Source of the DNA: Oopsacas minuta
Lineage: Eukaryota; Porifera; Hexactinellida; Lyssacinosida; Leucopsacidae
Assembly: GCA_024704765.1 (NCBI GenBank)
Contig: JAKMXF010000351.1
Coordinates: forward strand, 62,001 to 126,000
Direction of reading: 5' to 3'
Length of the DNA stretch: 64,000 nucleotides
Position numbers and translations under genes: made by a program. The notes under the pieces were generated by a model. The model searched no databases. It worked only from the letters and a program-made list of their open reading frames with translations, and had not been told where the DNA came from. Positions 34,043 through 44,267 of this stretch are shown in pieces; within the stretch, counting starts at the first letter, position 1; every line of letters starts with the position of its first letter.

Positions 34043-37000
34043 TCAAGCACATGTTATTTTCATACCTCTAGAATATCTACTATTACAAGGTTTTTCGAAA
34101 AACAGATACATTAATTCATATTTTTCTCTATCAGAGCGAGAAAGAGAAGGATGAGGGATTGTTAGATTCCCAATTTGACTTACAATAAATTTATCTTGGG
34201 TTAATGGAGATCTTCGTAAACTCGAATTCAAGTTTGCATGCTTGTAACTCGCAATTAATGAATTTATGTCAGCATGAGAGAAGCCAGACGTAAGTTCAGC
34301 GATAGCCATAACGTCATTAGACTGAATAGTATCAATATGAGATTCTTTCATGAGATATTCTATCATATTTTTTCGCTCTTCAAGACTGGGGAGATTACAT
34401 TTAATATGCATACCAATCCTTCCAGGTCTAAGAAGTGCAGTATCTATCAATTCAGGATGGCATGTCGTAGCAATGATACTTACTCCATCTAATTCTTGTA
34501 CGCCGTCTAATTCTGTAAGAAGCTGATTTACAACACGATCCAAGACTCCCATATGTTGTGAACCCCTACAACGTGCAATAGAATCAAACTCATCGAAGAA
34601 AATGAGGCTAGGGGTAGAAGCTCGTGCTAAAGCGAAAATCTCTCTAATTTTGTCCTCACTTGCCCCGATATATTTATCCAGAACTTCTGGCCCTCGAATC
34701 TTTAAGACATTTAGACTATTTTCTTTCGCTAAAGAATCAACGAAATAGGTTTTCCCAGTACCAGGCATACCATACAGAAGAATTCCAACTTTGTTCCTGA
34801 GAGGTAATTTACTAATTAGCCTTGGGAACTTAAGGTGCAGACTCAGGGTATCTACAATTGGTTTACGAACACTGTCAAGTAATGGTACTGTATAAGGAAG
34901 CCGTTTGGTAAGAAAATTCGACAAACCTAAATAGTTATGAGACGCATAATACGAGAAGAATGTCCTCAAAATCTCTTGAATTGTCTTCCTATTACCCTCT
35001 AGTACAGAGTATTGTATTGATCGCAAAATAATTTTCAGATATTTTCGTGGATGTACATTAGGAAATTCTGAAATCAATAAATTACAATCAATTTCATAAT
35101 TAGATAAAGGAAAATAATTTTGGATATTATTCTCTAAAATATACAATCGATCTTGATACGTCGGCTGTTTAATCACTAGCCTATGTTGAAATAGATGCTT
35201 TCCCTGAGGGCAAATGAGGGGCTCAAGATCAAAATCTTTACTCTTGGTAGTAGCTATGAAAATAAGTTTGTTTTTGAAGCGCCTCCTTCTATAAGTTATT
35301 GAAAAGAGGAATTGATAAATTGTTGAAGCATGTCGATTGAATCTGTGCTCACCAAATGTTTCTGGAAATAAACATTCGAAATTATACAAGATAATTATCG
35401 AATTTGATTCTTGGCCAAATATTGCAGTTAAAGATTTTATGATAATATTTAAATTTTTACCGAGTAAAGACATACAATTGAGAGTCTCTATATGCATTAT
35501 AAAATTCAAGTCAGATACGATGGCTAGCATAAACATTACAAACGATTTCGTTCCATTCTGTGATGCAACATTCTCACCAGTCACAAGCATAGTAAGATTG
35601 GTATTAATATGGTTGAGTGGGGAAAGAAATGATTTCAGTATACGCTTCGAATGAGATTTGAGGTGATTATATCCAAAGAATTGAGGATTCGAAGGAAACC
35701 GACTACATTGATGATGATGCAACCTATCTGTCATTTTGGGAGTTTGTAAGTCCGATTGTATAATAACATCGATGGGAATACATTCTAAGAGACTAAGGTA
35801 TAAAAAAGAATGAGTTTCTTTATTAAGGCAGTCCATTTGCATGACGACAAATACTGTAATACCTTCAATATCAATCAAAAACTCTTGAATATTCCTTACC
35901 GGAAATATTGATATTTTGGATAATACTGCGATGAGTTTCTTAAATGCATCAATAATCTTGGATTCCGAAAACAGGTCGTGTGTAACTTGCGATATTAAGA
36001 GAGTGATCTTGGTAGGCTTCTTCCCAGAATACGCACTGGGTCTCAGTAAAATACCAAGCGAGTCAGATATGCAAATATTAGGAAAACAAAACAAATACTT
36101 AGAAACATAATTTGGATAGGAATCTGGAGAATGTAAAATGGGATAAAAATTGAGATGAGATGAACAAGAATGGACATCGGTAAAATTTTTGAGGAGATAA
36201 GTCGATACAATAACAGGAGAATTTGAATTGGTTATGAAAACTTGAAAAGTATCAAGGGGAAATATATAGCGAGATGGTTTAAGAAATATGAAGTAACCAT
36301 CTGTCCTAAAATTGGATATATTTAAGGTAAAACCAAATAATCTTTTAGTAATAAAAGGCATATATTTCACAGAGTCATGAAGATCAATTAATGGATAATT
36401 GCACATGTTATGTTCATCCAAAGTACAATTATCATTTTTTCTGCTGGAATAGATAAATTTTCTTTCGAAAAAAATTAAAAAATTATATATTAAATTTGAT
36501 TTAATTATTTCACTAAATACTTGGCTGGGGTAAAAGTTATCAATTGATTCACACTTTATGGGAGAATTATTTTGACATCGGATTTCTGTAAAGGACAATG
36601 CAGACTGAGTAAATTGAAGCATGTCAGTAAATATATTAATTTCAGTATTAGGTTGAAGAATAGCAAATTCTGAATAAGGGTCAATTTTAACAATACGTAA
36701 ATGAATACAAACATTTGTATGCAACCAAAATGGGATAATATAGCTTTCCGAAACTATCCGCTGTTGCTCCAACAATTTGGCGGATAATCTATGTGTTTCT
36801 GGAACTAAATCATTCCAATCATCTTTGCTGTTAGGTATAATTACTAACCGTATACATTGAGGTAAATAAAGTTGAGGAAAGCTAATGAAGAGTTTACTTT
36901 GCTCTAACAAACCAAGAGATCTTGAAAAGCCATAGTCCAATCGACATATATCAGCTTCCGGCAGAATAAGAAATAATGCCCATAAATATACTCTCCCACT

Positions 37001-37117
37001 ATTCCACTCGACCAATGTGACGGCATGATCAAAAATATTATGACTGAAGTGTAGAGGTAATTCAATAAAACAGTGGTGAAAATTGCAAAATCTCGGTGAT
37101 AAACAGTAAGAATTCAT
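34043..37117 (-). CDS. PEX1: Peroxisome biogenesis AAA ATPase PEX1
   Basis: PEX1 with PEX6 forms the hetero-hexameric ATPase that pulls ubiquitinated PEX5 out of the peroxisome membrane. The 1024-residue frame has the PEX1 N-terminal domain: HHCFIELP and LVEWNSG near residues 14-40, then DDWNDLVPETHRLSAKLLEQ. D1 lies near residue 510. Its Walker A is degenerate (TGENVASQNGTKS) and its Walker B (SIIILYNFECL) lacks acidic residues, so it should not hydrolyse ATP. D2 is canonical: GMPGTGKT near residue 783, YIGASE, LIFFDEFDS near 840, and DRVVNQLLTELDG with LLRPGR. GASE and NQLLT with LDGV are characteristic of PEX1 rather than PEX6 or VCP. The human protein is about 1280 aa; the deficit is mainly in the linker and C-terminus. 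No intron is needed, which is unusual for an animal PEX1. The first ATG, at 37117, precedes the conserved region closely. Confidence 0.9.
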   Translation of the reverse strand: MNSYCLSPRFCNFHHCFIELPLHFSHNIFDHAVTLVEWNSGRVYLWALFLILPEADICRLDYGFSRSLGLLEQSKLFISFPQLYLPQCIRLVIIPNSKDDWNDLVPETHRLSAKLLEQQRIVSESYIIPFWLHTNVCIHLRIVKIDPYSEFAILQPNTEINIFTDMLQFTQSALSFTEIRCQNNSPIKCESIDNFYPSQVFSEIIKSNLIYNFLIFFERKFIYSSRKNDNCTLDEHNMCNYPLIDLHDSVKYMPFITKRLFGFTLNISNFRTDGYFIFLKPSRYIFPLDTFQVFITNSNSPVIVSTYLLKNFTDVHSCSSHLNFYPILHSPDSYPNYVSKYLFCFPNICISDSLGILLRPSAYSGKKPTKITLLISQVTHDLFSESKIIDAFKKLIAVLSKISIFPVRNIQEFLIDIEGITVFVVMQMDCLNKETHSFLYLSLLECIPIDVIIQSDLQTPKMTDRLHHHQCSRFPSNPQFFGYNHLKSHSKRILKSFLSPLNHINTNLTMLVTGENVASQNGTKSFVMFMLAIVSDLNFIMHIETLNCMSLLGKNLNIIIKSLTAIFGQESNSIIILYNFECLFPETFGEHRFNRHASTIYQFLFSITYRRRRFKNKLIFIATTKSKDFDLEPLICPQGKHLFQHRLVIKQPTYQDRLYILENNIQNYFPLSNYEIDCNLLISEFPNVHPRKYLKIILRSIQYSVLEGNRKTIQEILRTFFSYYASHNYLGLSNFLTKRLPYTVPLLDSVRKPIVDTLSLHLKFPRLISKLPLRNKVGILLYGMPGTGKTYFVDSLAKENSLNVLKIRGPEVLDKYIGASEDKIREIFALARASTPSLIFFDEFDSIARCRGSQHMGVLDRVVNQLLTELDGVQELDGVSIIATTCHPELIDTALLRPGRIGMHIKCNLPSLEERKNMIEYLMKESHIDTIQSNDVMAIAELTSGFSHADINSLIASYKHANLNSSLRRSPLTQDKFIVSQIGNLTIPHPSLSRSDREKYELMYLFFEKPCNSRYSRGMKITCA

Positions 37118-37196
37118 CTAAAAACAGAAAATAGAGAACATCCTGGGCCAGTAAAGTAAACTGCCAAAGTTAAATTGGGTTTGGTTTTCTTGGACC

Positions 37197-37685
37197 AGTG
37201 GTTCCCAACAAGAGTTCCGCGCGATCTTTTAATAAGAGGATGTAACGTCCTATTACAACCACCAGCACAATTACAATTAGCATACAGTAGATGTCGGATA
37301 TAAGAATATCGGTTATAAGAACCACAAACTCGAATTGCGGAATCTTTAGTATTCTGCTTCATGGAATTTTACCAGTTATAAGAACATTCCATGCCGGATA
37401 TAAGAACATCATAATAGAAAACGGTTACTATATACCCCTGTATAATTATGCCGGTTATAAGAACACTCTTAGTGTAGTAGTAAAATTGATTCTCATTACC
37501 AGTATGTTTGTAGAATTCGGCATAAATTATAGAGTAGATATGAGAAGACTTTTCTTAAATATGGTTCTACATCCAAATGTGTTTAAATGGAGTGTTTTCA
37601 TAACCGGCATCTACTATATACTATATACCAGCTATAAGAACATTATGTCCAGTTCCCGACGATGTTCTTATAACCAGGATTCACA
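37197..37685. mobile_element. Repeat cluster with TATAAGAAC motifs, 5' of PEX1
   Basis: A hAT-like end (CAGTGGTTCCCAAC) lies at 37197. From 37290 to 37640 there are five or six copies of (C/A)CGG(T/A)TATAAGAACA-type words, with two in the opposite direction (ATAACCGGC near 37597 and GTTCTTATAACC near 37661). It looks like a non-autonomous element with repeated subterminal motifs. The long open frame on the plus strand here (37291-37779) is repeat-derived and I do not call it a gene. The cluster starts about 80-170 bp upstream of the PEX1 start codon. Confidence 0.45.
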
Positions 37686-37689
37686 GTAT

Positions 37690-38955
37690 TATATATTTGT
37701 TACTCCAGCACATAGACTATGGAATAGTAGTATGAATAAAATTTTTGGGTTTACATCTATCGATTCAAATCACTTTTGAGAATGAACTCTAAAATAGTTA
37801 AAGGCATTAAACTTTGATTAGAATTTCGGACGACATATCTATATGAACTGAAAAGTGATTGGTATTGTTCGTTGAAATGTATGGGTGGGAATCACAGATA
37901 AGTGAGAGGTAAGGGTTTCGAGAGCTGCCACAGTAGGTTCAATAATACATTTGATATGATATCTCAACTCACTATGTCGTAATTTGAATATAACAATACA
38001 TGGGTATAAATTGTCTACGTCATAGCGAGATAAATCATATCAAAATGTATCATTATGAAATCGGAAGTCGGGTATATCCTCAGTATTGGACTCAAGTATT
38101 TGGCAAAAAAACATTTTCATAATAATTCAATATAACATTTTGAGTTGTAATGAATTATTATGAAAATGCCATCAAAGTTACCGCAGGAATTTGCAAAATT
38201 TATCATGGCAAATTTTAGTATTTGTATACATATATCATTAGATCATTGAATGTGAATTATAAAATCTTATTTATAGTATGTATCGTTCCACGGAGTATAA
38301 AAGATGGACACATTTAGGCCCAATAATGCATACTAAGCATATATTTCGACAAAAATTATGCATTTTGGAAATGATGAAATATATTTCCATAAATAGCCGA
38401 TACATTTACTCGGAAAATAACGTACCACTTTTCAAATATAGCACATATTCTGATGGACCCAAATTTCTTCAACTGAGTTCGAGCGCAGAGTTTATGCATA
38501 GACCAATAAATTCAATAAATGATATATGGAAATCGGCTTTAGATCCAGCCAAAATTATTCTTACTAAAGTCTAAATAATTATTTTCACCTTCATTGGGGA
38601 AAATGAGAAGGACATACATTATAGAATGACACTTTAGTTCTAATATTTTGGCGTGGTACCGATTTTAAGAGTCAAATTATGAAATCCTATGCATTTTGAA
38701 GAGGTTAGAATCTTATCAAAGGTTTTACCGTAAATCAATTTACATTGAGTTAATATCCTATAATATTGATGGTGATTATGACGTGAAATTTCTTGTGAAA
38801 CTGGGAAAATGACGTGACTGGGGAGTAAGTGGGTTTATTAGTGACGTAAGCATGAAAATTCTATAATATTACCTTCCAGTGGCCCCAACTGACCTTTGTT
38901 GCAAATTCCAGTTGGCTGGAAGGTCAGAGGTTTGAACTATCAGACTTAGGTTACT
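37690..38955. other. Non-coding stretch with one hairpin
   Basis: No recognisable gene; a 98-residue open frame at 38278-38574 has no known motif. 38873-38925 is an inverted repeat (CCTTCCAGTGGCC...CAACTG and CAGTTGGCTGGAAGG), a probable micro-MITE. 38964 begins a TAGGGCGTTAGGAT hAT-like end followed by GATC words to about 39040. Confidence 0.4.
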
Positions 38956-39595
38956 AATACATAGGGCGTTAGGATTTTCGATCGAAGATAGTGCGATCGG
39001 ATCTAGATCCTCTTAAGGATCGGAAGAGGATTATTGATCAATTTGGAAATGTAGGATAGTGATAAGAATAGAATCGATTATTTCTGGAAAGATCCCATCC
39101 TTTCAACTCTCAACTAATATATCCACAAGTGATAGTGCTATTTTCTAAATTAAAGACTGACTAACGAGCATAAGTTGCTACTAATTCGAAACTTTCAATT
39201 GAATCCATGCTACCATAAATTAGACCAATGATACGGAATCCAAAGGAAGATTATAATAATAACACAGCCGAAACCCTTTTTTCATACTAATCAGTTAATT
39301 TAACTATATGTATTTCCCAGGTTGTAAATAATGTGGGATTTACATATATTTCCATTGTTTACTCTATCTACAGTTACCTGCAAACAACTGTTAGGAAAAC
39401 CGGTTGGGCTTTATGTAGAATCAGAGTTGTCACTATATAAATGTGGTTTCCAACCATTTAACCACAGTAACCCCTGATTGGGACACAGTTTTCTGGGCAA
39501 CTGTGCCGCTATATTTGTGGATCAATACCACAATGATTGGATATCTATACTGTAAGAATATTCCCTATCATAAACATGTGTACTTACATAACGAG

Positions 39596-40060
39596 CCTTT
39601 GGCTGGTCTCTTCGCGATGAACCCGGCGGATTGCGCCTCGAGGTATCCAATTTTCTCCAAATTGACGTCCCCTTTGAGTATTATAATATAGATATATTTA
39701 GAAAAAGGTCATTCGCAAATATACATATATGGTATATATATTATTGAATTATTTTGCAAGATCAACCCGTATGTAGCCGTTGAAAGCAAGTATCTACATG
39801 TATTTGAGATTTAGCTGATTTGTTTATTTCACATTTATGTAAACAACAAAAAATTTAGATATGCTTAATCCAAAAGTTTGAAAATCGGATTCAGCATGTT
39901 CGGTATATTTAGTGAAGTTATTTTGAATTCTATTTAGCTCCTTGATAAACACGATAAATACATAATTATCCGACAATGTCAAAATTGCATATCGTATATC
40001 CTTTCCTTGACAATGAACAAACAAACAAAATTGAGATTTAATAATATAGATTAGCATCAC
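39596..40060. repeat. Dispersed repeat, copy 2
   Basis: This matches 9515-10005: the first 230 bp in the same orientation and the following core in the reverse orientation. The core carries GAAAATCGGATTCAGCATGTT and CTTGATAAACACGATAAATAC; the latter words recur at about 2788-2850. No coding capacity. Confidence 0.55.
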
Positions 40061-40731
40061 TTCATAAATAATTATATGATGAAGTCTAAGTATATAAGCA
40101 CAGGGTTGGTCCCAGGATTTTGCATGCTCGGTGTAAGGCCGGGGGCCAAAATTTCAAACCCGGGGCTAATCAATTTATATAATGGGCATGTGGGCAGTGG
40201 TGGTCTGAGGTTTTGTCAAACCAGGGGCCGGGCCATGTGATTAGATGGGTCAATTGGTGAATTGGTCATTCAATGATGACTAGATGGATAGAATTATCAA
40301 TGGGTGAATTATGTTGTCATTGAATTCGTCGATAGTTCAATGGTTAACTATTGGGTCAATGGGTAACTCAATGGGTCAATTATGGGTTAAGGAATAAATT
40401 GATGGGTTTTGGCTAACTCGATATATCGATGGGCGGCTAGAATATTCAAAGGTTCGATTGGTAACTTGATGGGTCAATTGTTGCCACGATGGATGAATTG
40501 GTAACTCTATAGTTCAAAAGGTCGATTGGTAACTCAATTCGAAATGGGTAAATCGGTGGCTCAAGTGATGACTCGATGGCTCAATGGGTAACATTATGGA
40601 GCAATGAGTGCTAAATTGTTCAATGAGTAAGTAAATTGGTCAATCTATAACTCGAAGCCTCAAATGATTTACTGCAAGTTTCAATGGATTTTTCGATGGG
40701 TAATTGGAAACTAGAAGGGTCAAAAGGTATA

Positions 40732-42042
40732 CAGGGTGTCTAATAAGTTCTGTTATACATTTTCGCGCCTTAGACAGTAGCTCTTAATATACTTATAAGT
40801 AATCTTCTAGATTTTCTTGTACCATTTTTGGCGCTCTTTCGAATTATACCAAGTATATATCATTCAAGTTGATGATTTACCAGAAAATCATGTTAGAAGA
40901 AATTCGTCCAAAAATTGTCACTTTTCACGAATCTGGGTTTAGCAACAGTGAAATTCTAAAAAGGCTAAAAAATGATAAAGTCAATCCCATTCTGATCTAT
41001 CGCACAATAAAACGCTATATAGAGACTGGGAGTGTGTCTGACAGGAAACGAGTTGGTCGTCCAAGATCCGCTCACACACCAGCCCTGAAGAATAGTGTTA
41101 GATGTCGAATCCTGAGAAATCCCTGGCGTTCAATGCGAAAAATGTCTCGTGAATTCTGTGTCAATCACAAAATGATGCGGAAATTGGTTGTAGAGGACCT
41201 AGGAATGAAGTCCTATAAGATGAAAAACGTACACCATCTTAACGACTCCATACGTCGTAAGCGACTCGAAAGATGCATACAACTAAAAGCCTGATTCGCT
41301 CCTGGGACTGAAGATCAGATTTTCTTCTCAGATGAGAAGCTGTTCACGGTTGAGGAGGCAAGCAATCGTCAAAACGACCGTATACTTGCTTCTCGAAGTC
41401 AGGATATCCCAGATAGTATCAAGTACATTGATAGAGTCTAGAAGCCTCTTTCTCTGATGGTATGGGCGGGTGTGTCGGCAGACTCACGGACAAACCTGAT
41501 TTTTGTCCCCCAAGGAGTGAAAATAAACTCCCAGACGTACAGAGAGCTGGTCTTGGAGCCTGATATTGCGTCTGCGGGTGAGAAGCTCTTTCAAAACCAT
41601 CCTTAGACTTACCAACAAGACTCTGCGCCTGCACATGCTTCAAAAATATCCCAGGGTTGGTTCCGAGAGCAAAATATCGATTTCATAAGTAAGGATGAAT
41701 GGCCACCATCAAGCCCAGATTTAAACCTACTCGACTATTCTGTTTGAGCAAACTTGGAGAGCAGGGCCTGTGCGAAATCTCACAAGAGTTTGGAGTCCCT
41801 CAAAGTTAGTTTGTTGAGTGAATGGCAGAAAATCCCACAGGAGGAGCTGCGAAAAGCTGTCCATCAGTTTCGGGGCAGACTAACTTCCGTAATTCATAAA
41901 AAGAGAGGCTATATTGAATGATATTTGTAATGTGTAATTAGGAACATAAGTCCTAAGAAAATAGAAGGTTTCATGGCTTTACAATGGATAAATTTGAAAT
42001 CTTTGAGGAATTGATATATAACAGAACTTATTAGACACCCTG
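40732..42042 (+). mobile_element. mariner (maT-like) element inserted in the satellite
   Basis: The ends CAGGGTGTCTAATAAGTTCT and AGAACTTATTAGACACCCTG are perfect inverted repeats over at least 20 bp. TA flanks both (40730-40731 and 42043-42044), giving a 1311-bp element. The ends have decayed less than the gene inside. Confidence 0.9.
40869..41923 (+). pseudogene. mariner-type transposase with four in-frame stops
   Basis: One reading frame runs from MIYQKIMLEEIRPK to the end (VIHKKRGYIE) at 41920 with only point stops, at about 41293, 41438, 41605 and 41746. The N-terminal HTH region has the GRPRSA linker (VGRPRSAHTP). The catalytic region shows FFSDEKLFTVE (first Asp), YQQDSAPAHA (second Asp) and SSPDLNPLDYSV (third acidic residue, Asp). 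At least three of the stops are single G:C to A:T transitions of codons expected to be Trp or Arg. The frame is otherwise undisturbed, so it was probably silenced fairly recently. Confidence 0.85.
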
Positions 42043-42610
42043 TATGCGTATCTAGATGCGTCATTGGTTAACTTGATGGGTCGATGGGTCAATGCGTGAC
42101 TCAATGCTTCAGTGTGTCAATATATGACTCCAAGGGTATTTTCTGATTCGATGAGCCAATGGGTAAATCAATGTGTCAATTGGTGACTCGAGGTTTTAAT
42201 GAGTGATTCGATGGGTTAATAAGTAACTTGATGGTTCAATTGGTTATTCGAATGTTCATATGATCATGGAGGACTCAATGGGTCTATTATTAACTTGATG
42301 GGTCAATGGTAACTCGATATTTCAATTCGTGCCTCGATGGGTCAATGTGTGACTGTATCCTGATCAATGTGTACTAGAAGGGTCAATGGGTAAATTGATA
42401 TTACACTGAGTGACTCGATGTTTCAATGAGTGACTCGATGGATGAAATGGTCAACGGTTGACTCGATGGATCAATAGTTTACTCGATGGGTCAATGGGTA
42501 ACTAGATGGGTCGATGGGTTACTTGATGGGCCAATACGTAAGTTGATGGCTAAGTGAGTCCCTCGATGGATAAACTGGTGACTCGATGCAACAATGAGCA
42601 AATAGATCCC

Positions 42611-43519
42611 CATTTTCCCTGAGACACTTTTTCAAATGATTATGATATGATATATTTATTGCTTATTAAGTTTCTGATATTTGGAAACCTAATATCCATG
42701 GATATTAATACATATTGAGGAATTTTTCTATACCTAAGGCCTGAAGAGTAGGCCAATATGCTCGAGTCACTGCTGTAGGTTTCCTACTCGACTCACTATG
42801 TTCAGTCTGTCATTTTCAATGTGTAATTTCGAGGGTACATTGGTTTAAGGGACCTATTTGGTATGGTGAGATTACTCAGTTAGTAGTACATGCATTCAAA
42901 AGTTACATGAAATGAAATAGTAATTATTATGGTGCTAATTATTGCATGAAAGCTCTTTACTATGTGAAATAGTTAATACAGCTTTGAAATGGAATACAAT
43001 TGATATCCATGGAATATCGATTTCCATTGCAAGCCTGATGTTTAAATAACCTGGATTTAAATTTCAGGCAACGGAATAAGGAAGTAATATTAAACCTAAC
43101 ATTACGCATTGTCGCCCAACCCGGTGGGCAGGTTGACAAGCCTCAGCACACTCAAATCGTTAATTTGTTAGAAATTTCGACGCCTGTATTATTCACCATT
43201 AAATATAATTGCGCAATAGAATTTAACGCATGTGAGTTAATTCTGTTTGAATGAATGTAAATGTTAATTTATCATGTGAATTAATTTTATAAGGTGTAAC
43301 TAGAAAATATATGATGTGCAGTTGTAAAAAATTCATATGCATTGATAGACTCAATGGAGTTTACAATAAACGTAAATACTAACATGACAAAGCTTTTAGA
43401 ATTTTCAAATTATCAAATAGCTAGTGTTGTTACTTTGTAATGGTTATCAAACAATACTAAAATTTTGCAAAAGATTTAATAACGTAAAAATGTAAGTGGA
43501 ATTATACATTCTACAGAAT
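42611..43519. other. Non-coding stretch
   Basis: No gene or clear repeat is visible between the satellite and the Harbinger element. The sequence is AT-rich and unique-looking. Confidence 0.3.
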
Positions 43520-44267
43520 CAGGGGCCTTATTAATTAAAACTCTCAGAATTATTCTTAACTTAATTCTAAGTGTATTTCTAAGAATAATTCTAAGAATTC
43601 ATGAAATATTCTTAGCTTTCGTTAAGAATTCTTAACTTGGCTATAATTAACGGATTCTAAGAATAATTCTTAGAATAATTCTTAGAATTAAGCAATTTAA
43701 AGAAAAATTCTTAGAATTGGTAATTCTACTTGAATGATTCTTGCTATTGATTAATAAAATTTATGCCAATTAATTCGACTTCAATCGCTTTAGGAGAAGA
43801 TAAGTACATAGTAGAAAATAACATCCTCACAATTGTATACTTCATTTATCATCAATGAGATAAATTGCCCCACCCAATAGAAAAGGATATTCATTGCATT
43901 TCCCATTTGTGTATCATTGTATAAACTCATGACCTCGCTTTTTGTTCTTTGGGAGCTGTAAATAGGCAGTTTACGACGCCAGAGAATATTTCGTGACTGG
44001 TTAAACCCTATTGATGCGTACACAGATGCAGAGTTTATTTCTCGTTATAGAATCAGAAGAGAAATGTTCTTAGAATGCATGATAAAATTGAGACTTTCAT
44101 GTGTCGATCTACAAGCAGATCTCATTCACTTTCGGTGACAACTCAATTAGCGGTCACTCTTCAGTTTCTAGCTATGGGTAGTTTCCAAACTGTGGTTGCA
44201 TCAGCTCATGAAATTTCCCAGCCCTCTGTGTCCAACTGTGTTAGAGATGTAACAGATGCATTGTGCT

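Larger units (their letters stand above)
40180..42610. repeat. Degenerate satellite of about 20-bp units, split by a mariner
   Basis: Units of the type ACTCGATGGGTCAATGGGTA are repeated with much variation from about 40180 to 40730 and again from 42045 to 42610. The intervening 1311 bp is a mariner element with TA duplication, so the array was continuous before that insertion. The scatter of sequence differences suggests an old array not kept uniform by recent amplification. Confidence 0.75.

Noticed and set aside
37291-37779. 162-residue plus-strand open frame
   Set aside because: It runs through the TATAAGAAC repeat cluster and has no protein motif.
38278-38574. 98-residue plus-strand open frame
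   Set aside because: No motif, no composition or context support; chance frames of this size are expected in AT-rich DNA.
41293-41748. Stop-codon readthrough or recoding in the mariner frame
   Set aside because: Stops of both TGA and TAG type at ordinary codon sites in a transposon are better explained by mutation.
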